The notes beneath the pieces are model-generated. The model saw only the letters and a program-made list of their open reading frames with translations, searched no databases and was not told the origin of the DNA. Made by a program: the position numbers and the translations under genes. Of a stretch of DNA of 64,000 nt, positions 17,612-26,312 are shown in pieces (position 1 is the stretch's first letter; each line of letters opens with the position of its first letter). Source of the stretch: Firmicutes bacterium UBA2116 (GTDB lineage Bacteria; Bacillota; Clostridia; Tissierellales; Sedimentibacteraceae); contig DCYG01000026.1 in NCBI GenBank assembly GCA_002331025.1, positions 1 through 64,000 of the forward strand. Reading direction: 5' to 3'.

Positions 17612-18472
17612 TTATTTTATTGTACTTACATCTATTTGAATGGCTGCATGCTGTGCAGCTATCAGACCTTCACTGACAGCTTTTGATAACTGAAGCGGTT
17701 TGCCCGTTATATCTCCGGCTGCATAAACTCCTTCAATATTTGTTTCCATGTTTTTATTTACTTTGATAAAGCTCGTTTCTGTTTCCAGGCCGTCTATTAA
17801 TGCCGTTGGAGCTACCGCATCCCGAAGTAAAAAAACTGCGTCTGCCTGTAAATTTTCTCCGTTTATAATAACGGCTTCTACTGAATAATCCCCCAATATT
17901 TCTGAAATTGTTCCGTTTATATATTTAATATTTTCACTTAAATGCTCTGAACGTGTCTTCTTTGAAACAAAGGTTATGTTGACACCAATGCTGTTCAAAT
18001 AATTAGCTTCTTCCAATGCATCGTTTGATTGATCCCAAACTACTGCATTCTTATTTCTGTAAAGCATTCCATCGCATGTTGCGCAATAGCTTACACCGCT
18101 TCCTAATAATCTTCCTTCTCCGGGAAGTTCTTTTACCTTCGAAACACCCATAGCAAGAATTACTTTTTTTGCTTCTGATATTTCACCGTTTATGTTAGTC
18201 ATGAAGCTTTCACCCATGGGAAGGATATTAACTACTTTTCCTTCTTCTATTTTTATATTCATAGCTTCTGCATGTTCTTTGAATTTATCCATAAGCTCTT
18301 TACCGCTTATATTGTAGAAACCTAAGTGATTATCTACTCTTTCGGCTTTAGATAGGTAATTTTCTTTGTTAGAAAAAATTCGGACTGTTTTTCCTCTATT
18401 TACTGCATTGACCGCAGCAGATAAGCCGGCCGGTCCAGCACCGACTATTATGATATCTGTTATATTTCCCAT
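17612..18472 (-). CDS. Thioredoxin-reductase-like flavoprotein, probably not NADPH-dependent
   Basis: This 286-residue protein has an N-terminal FAD Rossmann motif IIIVGAGPAGLSAAVNA, the redox pair CATC (GVSYCATCDGMLYR) and the C-terminal FAD motif GVYAAGDITG, all as in TrxB. In the second nucleotide domain the usual GGGxSA motif is replaced by VVWDQSNDALEEA, and the HRRDxxRA segment by VSKKTRSEHL. Loss of both is the hallmark of the pyridine-nucleotide-independent ferredoxin-linked flavin thioredoxin reductases of clostridia (family knowledge), so ferredoxin is the inferred donor. I chose the ATG at 18472 because GAGGT lies 5 nt upstream; longer starts overlap the preceding gene. Confidence 0.85.
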   Translation of the reverse strand: MGNITDIIIVGAGPAGLSAAVNAVNRGKTVRIFSNKENYLSKAERVDNHLGFYNISGKELMDKFKEHAEAMNIKIEEGKVVNILPMGESFMTNINGEISEAKKVILAMGVSKVKELPGEGRLLGSGVSYCATCDGMLYRNKNAVVWDQSNDALEEANYLNSIGVNITFVSKKTRSEHLSENIKYINGTISEILGDYSVEAVIINGENLQADAVFLLRDAVAPTALIDGLETETSFIKVNKNMETNIEGVYAAGDITGKPLQLSKAVSEGLIAAQHAAIQIDVSTIK

Positions 18473-18479
18473 ATTAACC

Positions 18480-18917
18480 TCACTCATTTGGTTCAATTAC
18501 TTCAAGTTCATCACTGTCAATATATATGTTGCATTCAGGGCAATGGTATTTTAATTCCACTGTGTGATGACATTTATTATGGACTAATTTTTTATGACAT
18601 TTATTTAAATGCTTTTCGCCCCACAGTACCAAGCTGTTGAATACATCCACCAAATCCATTCCCTTTTCTGTTAAAGAATATTTGTATCTTGGAGGGTGGT
18701 CCTGATATAGCTCCTTATATATTAATTCATCATGTTCTAACATTTTTAAACGATCAGACAATAAATTTGTCGGTATTCCTTCTAAGCCATCAAGTATTTC
18801 CTTATAAGTTTCACGTCCTATCAGCAGTTGGTGCAGGATTAGCAATGACCACTTGTCACCGATAATATTTAAAGTTTGCGCTATGTTGCATTGTATGTTG
18901 TATTGTGGTTTTCTCAC
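18480..18917 (-). CDS. HxlR-family winged-helix transcriptional regulator
   Basis: This 145-residue regulator contains the HxlR signature NIIGDKWSLLILHQLLIGRETYKEILDGLEGIPTNLLSDRLKMLE (about residues 17-61). The C-terminal extension contains CHKKLVHNKC and CPECN, four or more Cys/His that look like a zinc or redox site, common in family members that sense thiol stress. It lies directly upstream of the thioredoxin-reductase-like and trx genes and probably regulates them. Repeat element B ends 25 nt before its start. Confidence 0.85.
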   Translation of the reverse strand: MRKPQYNIQCNIAQTLNIIGDKWSLLILHQLLIGRETYKEILDGLEGIPTNLLSDRLKMLEHDELIYKELYQDHPPRYKYSLTEKGMDLVDVFNSLVLWGEKHLNKCHKKLVHNKCHHTVELKYHCPECNIYIDSDELEVIEPNE

Positions 18918-18941
18918 ATTTTCACTCCCTCTTCCCCTGAC

Positions 18942-18994
18942 GGGGACATTTCTTCTATCCTAAAGACTGACCCTGACAAAAAGAGATGTGTGCC
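18942..18994 (-). repeat. GGGGACA hairpin element B, upstream of the HxlR gene
   Basis: On the minus strand the element reads AGGCACACATCTCTTTTTG..., then AGTCTTTAGGATAG and AAGAAATGTCCCC. It ends 25 nt before the HxlR start codon and has the same sense as that gene. The 5' arm is the most degraded of the seven copies. Confidence 0.75.
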
Positions 18995-19001
18995 TCTTAT
19001 T

Positions 19002-19691
19002 CTAAAAAGCAAAATATCTGCTTATTGTAGTAAAAGTTCCGGTATAGGTCATAATACCTATTATAATTAAGATAATTCCTCCTGCTTTAATTGTATATTT
19101 AACCAAGTTTCTTTTTTCTCTGAAAAAATTAAGTGCTTCAGTAGTGAATAAACCTAATATTATAAAAGGTATTATAAATCCAAGAGTATAAACTAATACT
19201 AAAGCATTTCCTGAAAGAACATTTTCAGCATTCGATGCCAATATTAAAACTGAGGATAATGCAGGACCTACGCATGGTGTCCAAGCAAAGCTGAAAGTAA
19301 ATCCCATTACAAATGCAATTATCGGGTTCATTTTTACAGCTGTTAAATCAAGGTGAAATCTTTTTTCCATTTTTAAAAAATTTAATTTAATTATGTTTAA
19401 TTGTATCAGACCCATAATAATTATTATTATGCCGCCAATCTTGCTGAACAATTCTTTATTTTGATTAAAAAACGTACCTAATGCGGAGAATGAAAGACCA
19501 AGCAGGAAAAATACGCTTGAAATTCCGCCTATAAAAAACAATGTATTCAATAAAACTATTTTTCTGTTGTAAAGTACGGTGCCGTCACTGTTTATTATCT
19601 TTCCGTTACCTGCTAAATAGCTGATATATACAGGGATGAGCGGAAGAACACACGGTGAAAAAAAAGATAAAAATCCCTCAATAAAAATCAA
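19002..19691 (-). CDS. ccdA: CcdA-type thiol-disulfide electron transfer membrane protein
   Basis: This 229-residue protein has about six hydrophobic segments. Conserved cysteines lie in the paired motifs FFSPCVLPLIPVYISYLAG (about residues 10-28) and FAWTPCVGPALSSVL (about 134-148), the signature of CcdA/DsbD transmembrane domains that pass reductant across the membrane. It heads the minus-strand cluster with the HxlR regulator, a thioredoxin reductase homologue and thioredoxin, so it probably draws electrons from that thioredoxin. The start is TTG at 19691 with a GGGGG site 12 nt upstream; an ATT two codons earlier is spaced better, so the exact start is uncertain. Confidence 0.85.
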   Translation of the reverse strand: MIFIEGFLSFFSPCVLPLIPVYISYLAGNGKIINSDGTVLYNRKIVLLNTLFFIGGISSVFFLLGLSFSALGTFFNQNKELFSKIGGIIIIIMGLIQLNIIKLNFLKMEKRFHLDLTAVKMNPIIAFVMGFTFSFAWTPCVGPALSSVLILASNAENVLSGNALVLVYTLGFIIPFIILGLFTTEALNFFREKRNLVKYTIKAGGIILIIIGIMTYTGTFTTISRYFAF

Positions 19692-19857
19692 TAAAATAGT
19701 ATTACCCCCAATCTTTTTATTTTACTATAGCATAGTTACTTTAGTTTGTCAAGCGACTTTATAAAATAAATTTATAAATGTGTTGAAATATATTTTTTAT
19801 GATGATACTATAATAATAGCAGTTATTAATACAGGCAATATTTTATATGCATGGGAG

Positions 19858-20769
19858 ATGATTTACATTATTAGTTTTAAAAAGCTTACAATTGAAGATA
19901 AAGAAATTATAGAAAGATATATAGATAAAGAAAATTTAGAATCTTATGAATATTTGTTTTCATCACTATATATGTGGAGAAAGCTTAACAATGTAAAATA
20001 TGCAATATTTGATGATACATTGATTATAGAAAAAAATGAAGAGGGGAAAGAAACATTCTATGCGCAACCCTTTGGATACAATAAAGAAAAGTTGACAGAG
20101 CTTGTTGATATCCTAAAGACAAGAAATCAAAATTATACTGACAGGGAGTACTTGTTCGGTGATGTTGATGAAGAATTTTTAAATGACTTAAAAAAATACA
20201 CTGATTATAAAATTGAAGCGGTTGAAGATGTTGATGATTTCGAATATGTTTATAGTATTAATGATTTGATAGAATTAAGGGGTAAAAAATATCACGGTAA
20301 AAAAAATCATTTCAATTCATTCAATAAATCTTACAGCTATGAAATAAAAACCTTGGATAATGAAAAAGTAATAAAGGATTGTTTAACTCTCTTACATAAG
20401 TGGCACGATGAGGTTGCTGTAACTGTAGATAAAGAAATGCTGATGGAAATAGATGCAATTAAGGATTTGTGCGGTGAGCTTCATTATTTTGACCTTAAAT
20501 CCATTGCAGTTTATGTTGATGGGAATTTAGCGGGCTTTGCCGTTGGAGAAAAAGTTAATGATAAGATGGCAGTCATCCATGTTGAGCGAGGAGAAATTGC
20601 GTATAAAGGGATATATGCCTTTTTGAACAGAATATTTTTGATGGAAAGCTTCTCTGATACCGAATTTGTAAACAGGCAGGAGGATACGGGTAATGACGGG
20701 TTGAGAAAAGCCAAACAATCATATCATCCTGTTAAAATGGTGAAAAAATATTTAGTTAAGGTTATTTAG
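19858..20769 (+). CDS. DUF2156 family protein (lysylphosphatidylglycerol synthase-like acyltransferase fold)
   Basis: This protein of about 303 residues matches the DUF2156 pattern: an N-terminal FKKLTIEDKEIIERYI, then YEYLFSSLYMWR, and a C-terminal GNAT-like half with KKNHFNSFNKSYSYEIK, DGNLAGFAVGEK, HVERGEIAYKGIYAFLNRIF and RQEDTGNDGLRKAKQSYHPVKMV. I prefer the ATG at 19858, because a TATAAT-like -10 at about 19809-19814 lies downstream of the longer start at 19780; no convincing ribosome-binding site decides it. Function unknown; a lipid or peptidoglycan aminoacyl transferase role is possible. Confidence 0.8.
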   Translation: MIYIISFKKLTIEDKEIIERYIDKENLESYEYLFSSLYMWRKLNNVKYAIFDDTLIIEKNEEGKETFYAQPFGYNKEKLTELVDILKTRNQNYTDREYLFGDVDEEFLNDLKKYTDYKIEAVEDVDDFEYVYSINDLIELRGKKYHGKKNHFNSFNKSYSYEIKTLDNEKVIKDCLTLLHKWHDEVAVTVDKEMLMEIDAIKDLCGELHYFDLKSIAVYVDGNLAGFAVGEKVNDKMAVIHVERGEIAYKGIYAFLNRIFLMESFSDTEFVNRQEDTGNDGLRKAKQSYHPVKMVKKYLVKVI

Positions 20770-20934
20770 CATGAGTTGAAAACACTTTTTTCAATTCTTG
20801 ATTTTGACTAATAGAAAAAAAATGAAGCTAAAACTTTACAAAATAAAACTATTGACTACCGAATTTATTTAATATAAACTTAATATTAAGAATAAACTTG
20901 CTTTTTAAATATATAATGAGGAGGTAATTTCTAT

Positions 20935-22455
20935 TTGAATAATCTGATTGAAAAAATTAAAGAATCACTTTCATCAGTGCTCCCGATAACTATCATAGTT
21001 GTTATTTTACACTTTGTATTAACGCCTATGCCAACGGGTCTGTTTATGCTTTTTTTAACAGGAGCAATATTATTAATAGTAGGTATGGGTCTGTTTACGC
21101 TTGGTGCGGATATATCAATGATGCCGATGGGAGAAAGAATTGGTGCAGAGCTTACAAAATCACGTAAATTGATGGCATTAATCATAATAAGTTTTTTAAT
21201 GGGGTTTATGATTACCGTAGCAGAACCGGATTTACAGGTTTTAGCCGGTCAGGTTCCTTCAATTGCCGATAATGTAATTATCGGAGCTGTTGCGTTTGGT
21301 GTAGGTATATTTTTGGTAATTTCCTTATTGCGTATAGTTTTTCAAATAAAGCTTTCATATGTATTATTAGTATTTTATGCAATTATTTTTGTATTAGCGT
21401 ATTTTACACCAAATGATTTTGTTCCGGTTGCCTTTGATTCAGGTGGTGTTACAACCGGTCCTATAACGGTTCCCTTTATTATGGCTTTAGGTCTCGGTGT
21501 TGCTGCCGTCAGAGGAGGAAAGAGCGCTCATGATGACAGTTTTGGATTGGTGGCACTTTGCTCTGTAGGACCGGTTTTATCCGTGTTGGTCCTCGGATTA
21601 TTTTACAATACATCCGGAAGCTATGAAGAAGTTGTAATAGCTGAGGTAAGTAACTTCAGGGACATTATAAATATTTATATGCATGAATTTCCCCACTTTT
21701 TTAAAGAAGTTGCTTTGGCTTTATCACCAATAGTTATTGCATTTATTATTTTTCAGTTTATTTTCCTGAAACTTCCAAAAACTCATTTGATAAAGCTATC
21801 GGTGGGAATAATATACACTTTTTTAGGATTGGTAGTATTTTTAACCGGTGTTAATGTCGGATTCCTTCCTGCCGGGAACTATATAGGTCATGCATTGGCA
21901 GGATTGGATTACAATTGGATGTTGATACCTATAGGAATGGTAATGGGATTTTTCATAGTAGCTGCCGAGCCGGCAGTCCACGTATTAAATAAACAGGTTG
22001 AGGAAGTAACAGGTGGTGCGATTTCTAAAAGGGCAATGCTGATATCTCTTTCATTGGGTGTAGCAGTATCAATAGGAATTGCTATGATTAGGATTCTTAC
22101 AGGAATAAGCATTTGGTACTTTATAGTACCCGGTTATGCTATTGCATTATTATTGATGTTTTACGTACCCCAGATATTTACTGGTATTGCTTTTGACTCA
22201 GGAGGTGTGGCTTCGGGTCCTATGACGGCAACCTTTATGCTTCCCTTTGCAATGGGTGCTGCAGATGCAGTGGGTGGAAATATACTGACTGATGCTTTTG
22301 GCCTGGTAGCGATGGTAGCAATGACGCCGTTAATTACGATTCAAATTCTCGGAGTTGTTTATAAATTAAAAGTGGGTAAATTTGAAAAGGTTGAAGAAAA
22401 TATAACTGAAGATGAAAGTAATGAAATTATAGATTTTGAAGGAGGTGAGCAATAA
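20935..22455 (+). CDS. DUF1538 integral membrane protein, internally duplicated
   Basis: This 506-residue protein has about 12-14 hydrophobic segments in two homologous halves. The first half has AEPDLQVLAGQV and FDSGGVTTGPITVPFIMALG; the second has AEPAVHVLNKQV and FDSGGVASGPMTATFMLPFA, each followed by a DxFGLVAL/DAFGLVAM motif. DUF1538 is a family of unknown transport function; the FDSGG repeats suggest a pair of antiparallel re-entrant sites as in transporters (inference). The start is TTG at 20935 after AGGAGGT. Its stop overlaps the start of the first of two PII-like genes, which probably gate it. Confidence 0.85.
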   Translation: MNNLIEKIKESLSSVLPITIIVVILHFVLTPMPTGLFMLFLTGAILLIVGMGLFTLGADISMMPMGERIGAELTKSRKLMALIIISFLMGFMITVAEPDLQVLAGQVPSIADNVIIGAVAFGVGIFLVISLLRIVFQIKLSYVLLVFYAIIFVLAYFTPNDFVPVAFDSGGVTTGPITVPFIMALGLGVAAVRGGKSAHDDSFGLVALCSVGPVLSVLVLGLFYNTSGSYEEVVIAEVSNFRDIINIYMHEFPHFFKEVALALSPIVIAFIIFQFIFLKLPKTHLIKLSVGIIYTFLGLVVFLTGVNVGFLPAGNYIGHALAGLDYNWMLIPIGMVMGFFIVAAEPAVHVLNKQVEEVTGGAISKRAMLISLSLGVAVSIGIAMIRILTGISIWYFIVPGYAIALLLMFYVPQIFTGIAFDSGGVASGPMTATFMLPFAMGAADAVGGNILTDAFGLVAMVAMTPLITIQILGVVYKLKVGKFEKVEENITEDESNEIIDFEGGEQ

Positions 22456-22817
22456 TGAATAACATAAGCTTACCTAAAAATATAAAATTGTTTATCACTA
22501 TAGTTAACAGAGGTAATGGTGAAAAGATTACTGAGATGCTGCGAGAAAATGAAATTATGTTTAACATAATTGCTTTAGGAAAAGGCACAGCAAAATCAGA
22601 AATATTAAATTATCTCGGATTAGGCCAAACAGATAAGGATATAATCCTAAGTGTTGTCAGTGAAGAAAAAGTTCCGATAATTATAAACAATTTAAGAGAG
22701 CAATTTAATTTAAAAGAACCCGGTAACGGTATTGCCTTTTCTATACCTATAAGCAGCGTTGACAGTGCCGTAGCGTTAGAGCTTATAAGCAGTATAATTA
22801 ATAATGATAAGGAGTGA
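22455..22817 (+). CDS. PII-like small signalling protein 1
   Basis: This 120-residue protein resembles the ferredoxin-like PII/GlnB fold: KLFITIVNRGNGEKITEMLRENEI at the start, a central IALGKGTAKSEILNYLGLG loop, and GIAFSIPISSVDS near the end. It overlaps the DUF1538 stop (TAATG). The residues of the usual uridylylated T-loop tyrosine are not visible. It is a distant paralogue of the next gene, and together they likely regulate the membrane protein. Confidence 0.75.
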   Translation: MNNISLPKNIKLFITIVNRGNGEKITEMLRENEIMFNIIALGKGTAKSEILNYLGLGQTDKDIILSVVSEEKVPIIINNLREQFNLKEPGNGIAFSIPISSVDSAVALELISSIINNDKE

Positions 22818-22821
22818 GATA

Positions 22822-23175
22822 ATGGTAGATATAAAAGATGAGTATCAAGAATTTGATTTAATAATTACAATAGTAAATCGTGGCTTCGATGACGTAGTAA
22901 TGGATGCTGCAAGAAGTGCGGGAGCTACCGGAGGAACAGTTCTTAATGCAAGAGGAGCCGGAGTACATGAAGCTGAAAAGTTTTTCGGGATATCTATTCA
23001 GCCGGAGAAGGATTTAATTTTAATACTTGCAAAGCGTGAAGATAAAAAACAAATTATGCACGCAATCAGAAATGAAGTCGGTTTAAACAAGGAAGGCAGA
23101 GGATTATCATTTTCCATGCCTGTAGAAGATGTGTGCGGTATTGTTCACATGAATTTGGATTTTAAAAATAAATAA
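22822..23175 (+). CDS. PII-like small signalling protein 2
   Basis: This 117-residue paralogue of the preceding gene has IITIVNRGFDDVVMDAARSAGATGGTVLNARGAG, where the loop is glycine-rich as in PII-type nucleotide-binding loops, and GRGLSFSMPVEDVCGI near the C-terminus. I chose the ATG at 22822 after AAGGAGTGAG; an upstream in-frame ATG at 22804 would put the ribosome-binding site inside the protein. The two genes are consecutive and probably form hetero- or homotrimers that bind adenine nucleotides; inference from fold. Confidence 0.78.
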   Translation: MVDIKDEYQEFDLIITIVNRGFDDVVMDAARSAGATGGTVLNARGAGVHEAEKFFGISIQPEKDLILILAKREDKKQIMHAIRNEVGLNKEGRGLSFSMPVEDVCGIVHMNLDFKNK

Positions 23176-23197
23176 AAATATATTGTCATTCTGTAAA

Positions 23198-23256
23198 CAG
23201 GGAAATTACCCATGATTTCAAGGTGGAAATTTCTCTTTTTCAGGGTGATTTTTTTT
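23198..23256 (+). terminator. Possible terminator after the PII-like genes
   Basis: GGGAAATTACCC and GGTGGAAATTTCTC can pair imperfectly, followed by T-rich sequence (CTTTTTC, later a run of eight T). Pairing includes a bulge, so this is a moderate call. Confidence 0.4.
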
Positions 23257-23357
23257 ATTAAAATTAAGTTTCATTAAAGAAATTAATGATAATATAAAAA
23301 TAAGGTGGAAGAATAAGTAAATATAACATATATAAATCATTGTAGGAGGAATATAAA

Positions 23358-24611
23358 ATGGATTATAATGACAAAAATCAATTTAATGAAAACTATAATT
23401 TTAATAGTGGGTCGCATAATGATTTTAATGATGACCAACATAGGAATGTAAATTTTGTAATGCGTGATTATGAAGTTGAGCCGATTAAAAAAAGAGGCAG
23501 GAAAAAAACATTTTTCGGATATGTGGCAGTTGCATTGATTGCAGCTATCATCGGTGGTTTATCAAGCGGGTATTTTGTATACAGTCAATTAAATGTTAAT
23601 CAAAGCGGTGCAGAGAAACCTATTATGGCTCAGGATGTTAATATAAATTTGACGGATGATGTTTATTTTGCAGTTGCTGTAGCAGAAAAATCACAAAAAA
23701 CAGTAGTTGGAATAACTACTCAGACAACCAAGCAAGTCAATACTTGGTTTGGACCTCAGACACAAAGATCTCAAAGCATGGGTTCAGGCTTTATTGTAGA
23801 TTCTAACGGGTATATTGTAACCAATTCGCATGTTATTGAAGATGGAAAATATGAGAAAATAACCGTTTCATTGATTGATGGTTCAATAGAGGTTGGCGAA
23901 GTATTGTGGTATGATAAATCCCTTGATTTGGCAGTGGTAAAAATAAACAGAACCAATTTACCTGTTGTGGAATTAGGAGATTCCGATACATTGATGGTGG
24001 GTGAGCCGGTTGTCGCAATAGGAAATCCAATGACACTGGATCTTGAAAGAACAGTTACTCAAGGTATAATAAGCGGATTAAACAGAGCGATAATATTTGA
24101 TAACGGAACAGTTATAGAGCCGTTACTTCAAACAGATGCGTCTATAAACGAGGGAAACAGCGGCGGTCCCTTGTTTAATGCCAAGGGTCAGGTAATCGGA
24201 ATAAATACTGCAAAAATAAAAACTGCAGAGGGCTTAGGATTTTCTATTCCGATAAATACAGCAAAACCAATAATAGACCGTATAATAAAAGAAGGTAAAT
24301 TAACTACTGTCTACGTAGGTATATCGGGTGTTGAGGTTGAAACCTATGAAACAGCATTGGGAATAGAAGTTCAAGCTGAATATGGTGTTGTTATAGCAGA
24401 AGTAATAAAGGATTCTCCTGCTGCAATATCCGGCTTGCAGGTAGGTGATGTAATAATTGCAATAGACGGAAGTAAAATAACAAGCATGCAGGAATTGAAA
24501 ATAAAATTGTATGAATATAAAGACGGTGATAATGCTGAAATTACATTTTTAAGAAATGGCAATGAGCAAAAGGCTTCATTGACACTTAAAACAAAACCAG
24601 CAAATTTATAA
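23358..24611 (+). CDS. htrA: Membrane-anchored HtrA/DegP-type serine protease
   Basis: This 417-residue protein has a cytoplasmic N-terminus, one membrane segment at about residues 53-77 (FFGYVAVALIAAIIGGLSSGYFVY), a trypsin-like domain with His in TNSHVIED, Asp in KSLDLAVVKI and Ser in NEGNSGGPLF, and one C-terminal PDZ domain (VIKDSPAAISGLQVGDVIIAIDG). It is an envelope quality-control protease of the HtrA family. Standing alone with its own AGGAGG and a strong terminator, it appears monocistronic. Residue 8-30 repeats of FN/HN are low complexity. Confidence 0.93.
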   Translation: MDYNDKNQFNENYNFNSGSHNDFNDDQHRNVNFVMRDYEVEPIKKRGRKKTFFGYVAVALIAAIIGGLSSGYFVYSQLNVNQSGAEKPIMAQDVNINLTDDVYFAVAVAEKSQKTVVGITTQTTKQVNTWFGPQTQRSQSMGSGFIVDSNGYIVTNSHVIEDGKYEKITVSLIDGSIEVGEVLWYDKSLDLAVVKINRTNLPVVELGDSDTLMVGEPVVAIGNPMTLDLERTVTQGIISGLNRAIIFDNGTVIEPLLQTDASINEGNSGGPLFNAKGQVIGINTAKIKTAEGLGFSIPINTAKPIIDRIIKEGKLTTVYVGISGVEVETYETALGIEVQAEYGVVIAEVIKDSPAAISGLQVGDVIIAIDGSKITSMQELKIKLYEYKDGDNAEITFLRNGNEQKASLTLKTKPANL

Positions 24612-24634
24612 ATCCTCTGAAATTAAAAAAGATA

Positions 24635-24675
24635 AGCAGACAGCCCAAATTAAAAATTTGGGCTGTCTGTTTTTA
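24635..24675. terminator. Strong terminator between htrA and the CoA-transferase operon
   Basis: AGACAGCCCAAATT, loop AAA and AATTTGGGCTGTCT form a 14-bp perfect stem followed by GTTTTTA. It terminates htrA on the plus strand and may also serve the convergent minus-strand operon. Confidence 0.9.
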
Positions 24676-24676
24676 T

Positions 24677-25333
24677 CTATTCATCTAAACCAAAGCGTTT
24701 TAAATTTGGAGAAATTATCAATTTTGCTTCTGTTGCGGCAATTACATCCTCTACTGTTGCTTCAGGTCCTAATTCTTCAAGAACTAAACCTTTATCAGTA
24801 ATTCTCATCAGTGCCATTTCTGTAACAATTATGTTTACTTGTTCCTTTGCAGTTAAGGGAAGTGTACATTGTTTTAAAATTTTTGGTTTACCTTTTTGAG
24901 TATGAACCATTGCAATTATTACAGTGTTTGCTCCAACTACCAGATCCATCGCTCCGCCCATTCCCGGAACCATCTTTCCCGGTATTTTCCAGTTGGCAAG
25001 ATTACCCTTTTCATCAACTTCCATCGCTCCCAAAACCGTAGCATCGACATGACCGCCTCTGATTATTCCAAAGGATGTAGCGCTGTCAAAGAACATACCT
25101 CCTGGTACTATTGATGAAGGTATACCTCCGGCATTTACTAATTCACAATCTTCTTTTCCCTGTTCCGGTGCAGGACCCAAACCTAAAAATCCGTTTTCTG
25201 ATTGAAAAGTAATATCCATTCCCTCAGGTATGTAATTTGCAACCATTGTAGGAAGTCCTATTCCTAAATTTACAACGTCACCGTCGTGCAATAACTGAGC
25301 TACTCTTTTTGCTATTACTGCTTTTTCGTTCAT
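24677..25333 (-). CDS. atoA: Acetoacetate CoA-transferase, subunit B
   Basis: This 218-residue beta subunit of a 3-oxoacid CoA-transferase has the catalytic Glu in SENGFLGLGP (about residue 45-55) and the conserved motifs VNLGIGLPTMVANYIP and GGHVDATVLGAMEVDEKGNLANW. The enzyme moves CoA between acyl-CoA and acetoacetate. I chose the ATG at 25333, which overlaps the subunit A stop by 1 nt (TAATG); the longer frame has no support. With the thiolase it would supply acetoacetate metabolism at the end of lysine fermentation. Confidence 0.93.
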   Translation of the reverse strand: MNEKAVIAKRVAQLLHDGDVVNLGIGLPTMVANYIPEGMDITFQSENGFLGLGPAPEQGKEDCELVNAGGIPSSIVPGGMFFDSATSFGIIRGGHVDATVLGAMEVDEKGNLANWKIPGKMVPGMGGAMDLVVGANTVIIAMVHTQKGKPKILKQCTLPLTAKEQVNIIVTEMALMRITDKGLVLEELGPEATVEDVIAATEAKLIISPNLKRFGLDE

Positions 25334-25989
25334 TATTTGCCACCTCCAACTATGTAGTCTACAAATATTCCCGAGCACATAACATGCTCCGGATCGATTT
25401 CTCCAACTTCAACGATTTTGTCTGCTTCAACTATTACCAAGTCAGCTGCTGTAGCCATGATAGGGTTAAAGTTTTTAGTTGTTTTATTAAAGACCATATT
25501 ACCCTTTTTATCAACAACAGAAGCTTTTAAAATTGCGACATCGGCTCTCAACGGCGTTTCAAATATATATTCTTTGCCATTAATAATCTTTTTCTCTTTT
25601 CCTTCCTCAGCTTCAGTACCGATTCCCGTAGGTGTGTAGAATCCACCAAGACCGTTGCCTCCACATCTGATTTTTTCTGCTAATGTACCTTGAGGTGTTA
25701 AGCAAACTTCCGTAGTTCCCGAATTCATTTGATTTGCAGTCTCAGGGTTTGTACCAACATGAGAAGCAATTATTTTCTTAAATTGTTTGCTCACTACCAT
25801 TTTTCCGACGCCCTTATCCGGAAACCCGGTGTCATTGCAGATAAGGGTTAAATTTTTAACATTGCTTGCAACAAGTGCATCAATCAGGCTTTCCGGAGAG
25901 CCATTAGCCAAGAAGCCACCAACCATAATAGTCATGTTATCTTGTACTTTTTCAATAGCTTCATTGATAGAAATAATTTTGTTAATCAT
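25333..25989 (-). CDS. atoD: Acetoacetate CoA-transferase, subunit A
   Basis: This 218-residue alpha subunit starts MINKIISINEAIEKVQDNMTIMVGGFLANGSPE and contains the conserved CNDTGFPDKGVGK, TPQGTLAEKIRCGGNGLGGFYTPTG and EADKIVEVGEIDPEHV. Pairing with subunit B is obvious from adjacency. It reads after the thiolase gene but a 323-bp repeat-filled gap lies between, so it may have its own promoter in addition to read-through. Confidence 0.93.
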   Translation of the reverse strand: MINKIISINEAIEKVQDNMTIMVGGFLANGSPESLIDALVASNVKNLTLICNDTGFPDKGVGKMVVSKQFKKIIASHVGTNPETANQMNSGTTEVCLTPQGTLAEKIRCGGNGLGGFYTPTGIGTEAEEGKEKKIINGKEYIFETPLRADVAILKASVVDKKGNMVFNKTTKNFNPIMATAADLVIVEADKIVEVGEIDPEHVMCSGIFVDYIVGGGK

Positions 25990-26119
25990 AAATTTTTTGC
26001 CTCCTAATTAATTATTATACATTTAATATCATTGTTATAATTTTGACAAATAAAATTAAAAAATATATATGATATCTTCTGAGTAGCAAAAGATATCATC
26101 ATTTAAAACCTGAGATTCA

Positions 26120-26227
26120 TACGGTATCATTCACAAAAATATTTACTCTCTTTTGTCGTATATTTTTGGAATTCGTTGCGAAAGACCTATCGCTATTTTT
26201 TAGAAAAAACACTCTAAAAAATAAGGT
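26120..26227 (-). repeat. ~105-bp dispersed repeat, copy 1
   Basis: Minus-strand reading shares TCGCAACGAATTCCAAAAAT and AATATTTTTGTGAATGA with 43605-43705, plus an internal hairpin ATTTTTTAGA...TCTAAAAAAT whose arms differ between copies while staying paired. A more diverged relative appears at 36066-36170. Confidence 0.75.
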
Positions 26228-26232
26228 TAGAA

Positions 26233-26302
26233 CTTCTTTCGCTTGCGCTCGGAATGACATTATGCTTGAAATTGTCATTCTGAGCGTAGCGAAGAATCTC
26301 AT
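26233..26302. repeat. GTCATTC-family repeat, inverted pair
   Basis: CTTTCGCTTGCGCTCGGAATGAC (26236-26258) is followed after 15 nt by GTCATTCTGAGCGTAGCGAAGAATCTCAT (26274-26302), forming a head-to-head palindrome. Same family as 12317-12387 and others. Confidence 0.75.
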
Positions 26303-26312
26303 CTGAATAATC

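Larger units (their letters stand above)
25990..26312 (-). other. Repeat-filled gap between thiolase and CoA-transferase genes
   Basis: About 120 bp next to atoD are plain AT-rich DNA. The rest holds a roughly 105-bp repeat (26120-26227, minus) also found after kamE, and a GTCATTC-family palindrome (26233-26302). I see no gene. Short frames here are made entirely of repeat sequence. Confidence 0.7.

Noticed and set aside
26117..26302. Minus-strand open frame between thiolase and atoD
   Set aside because: Made completely of two dispersed repeats.
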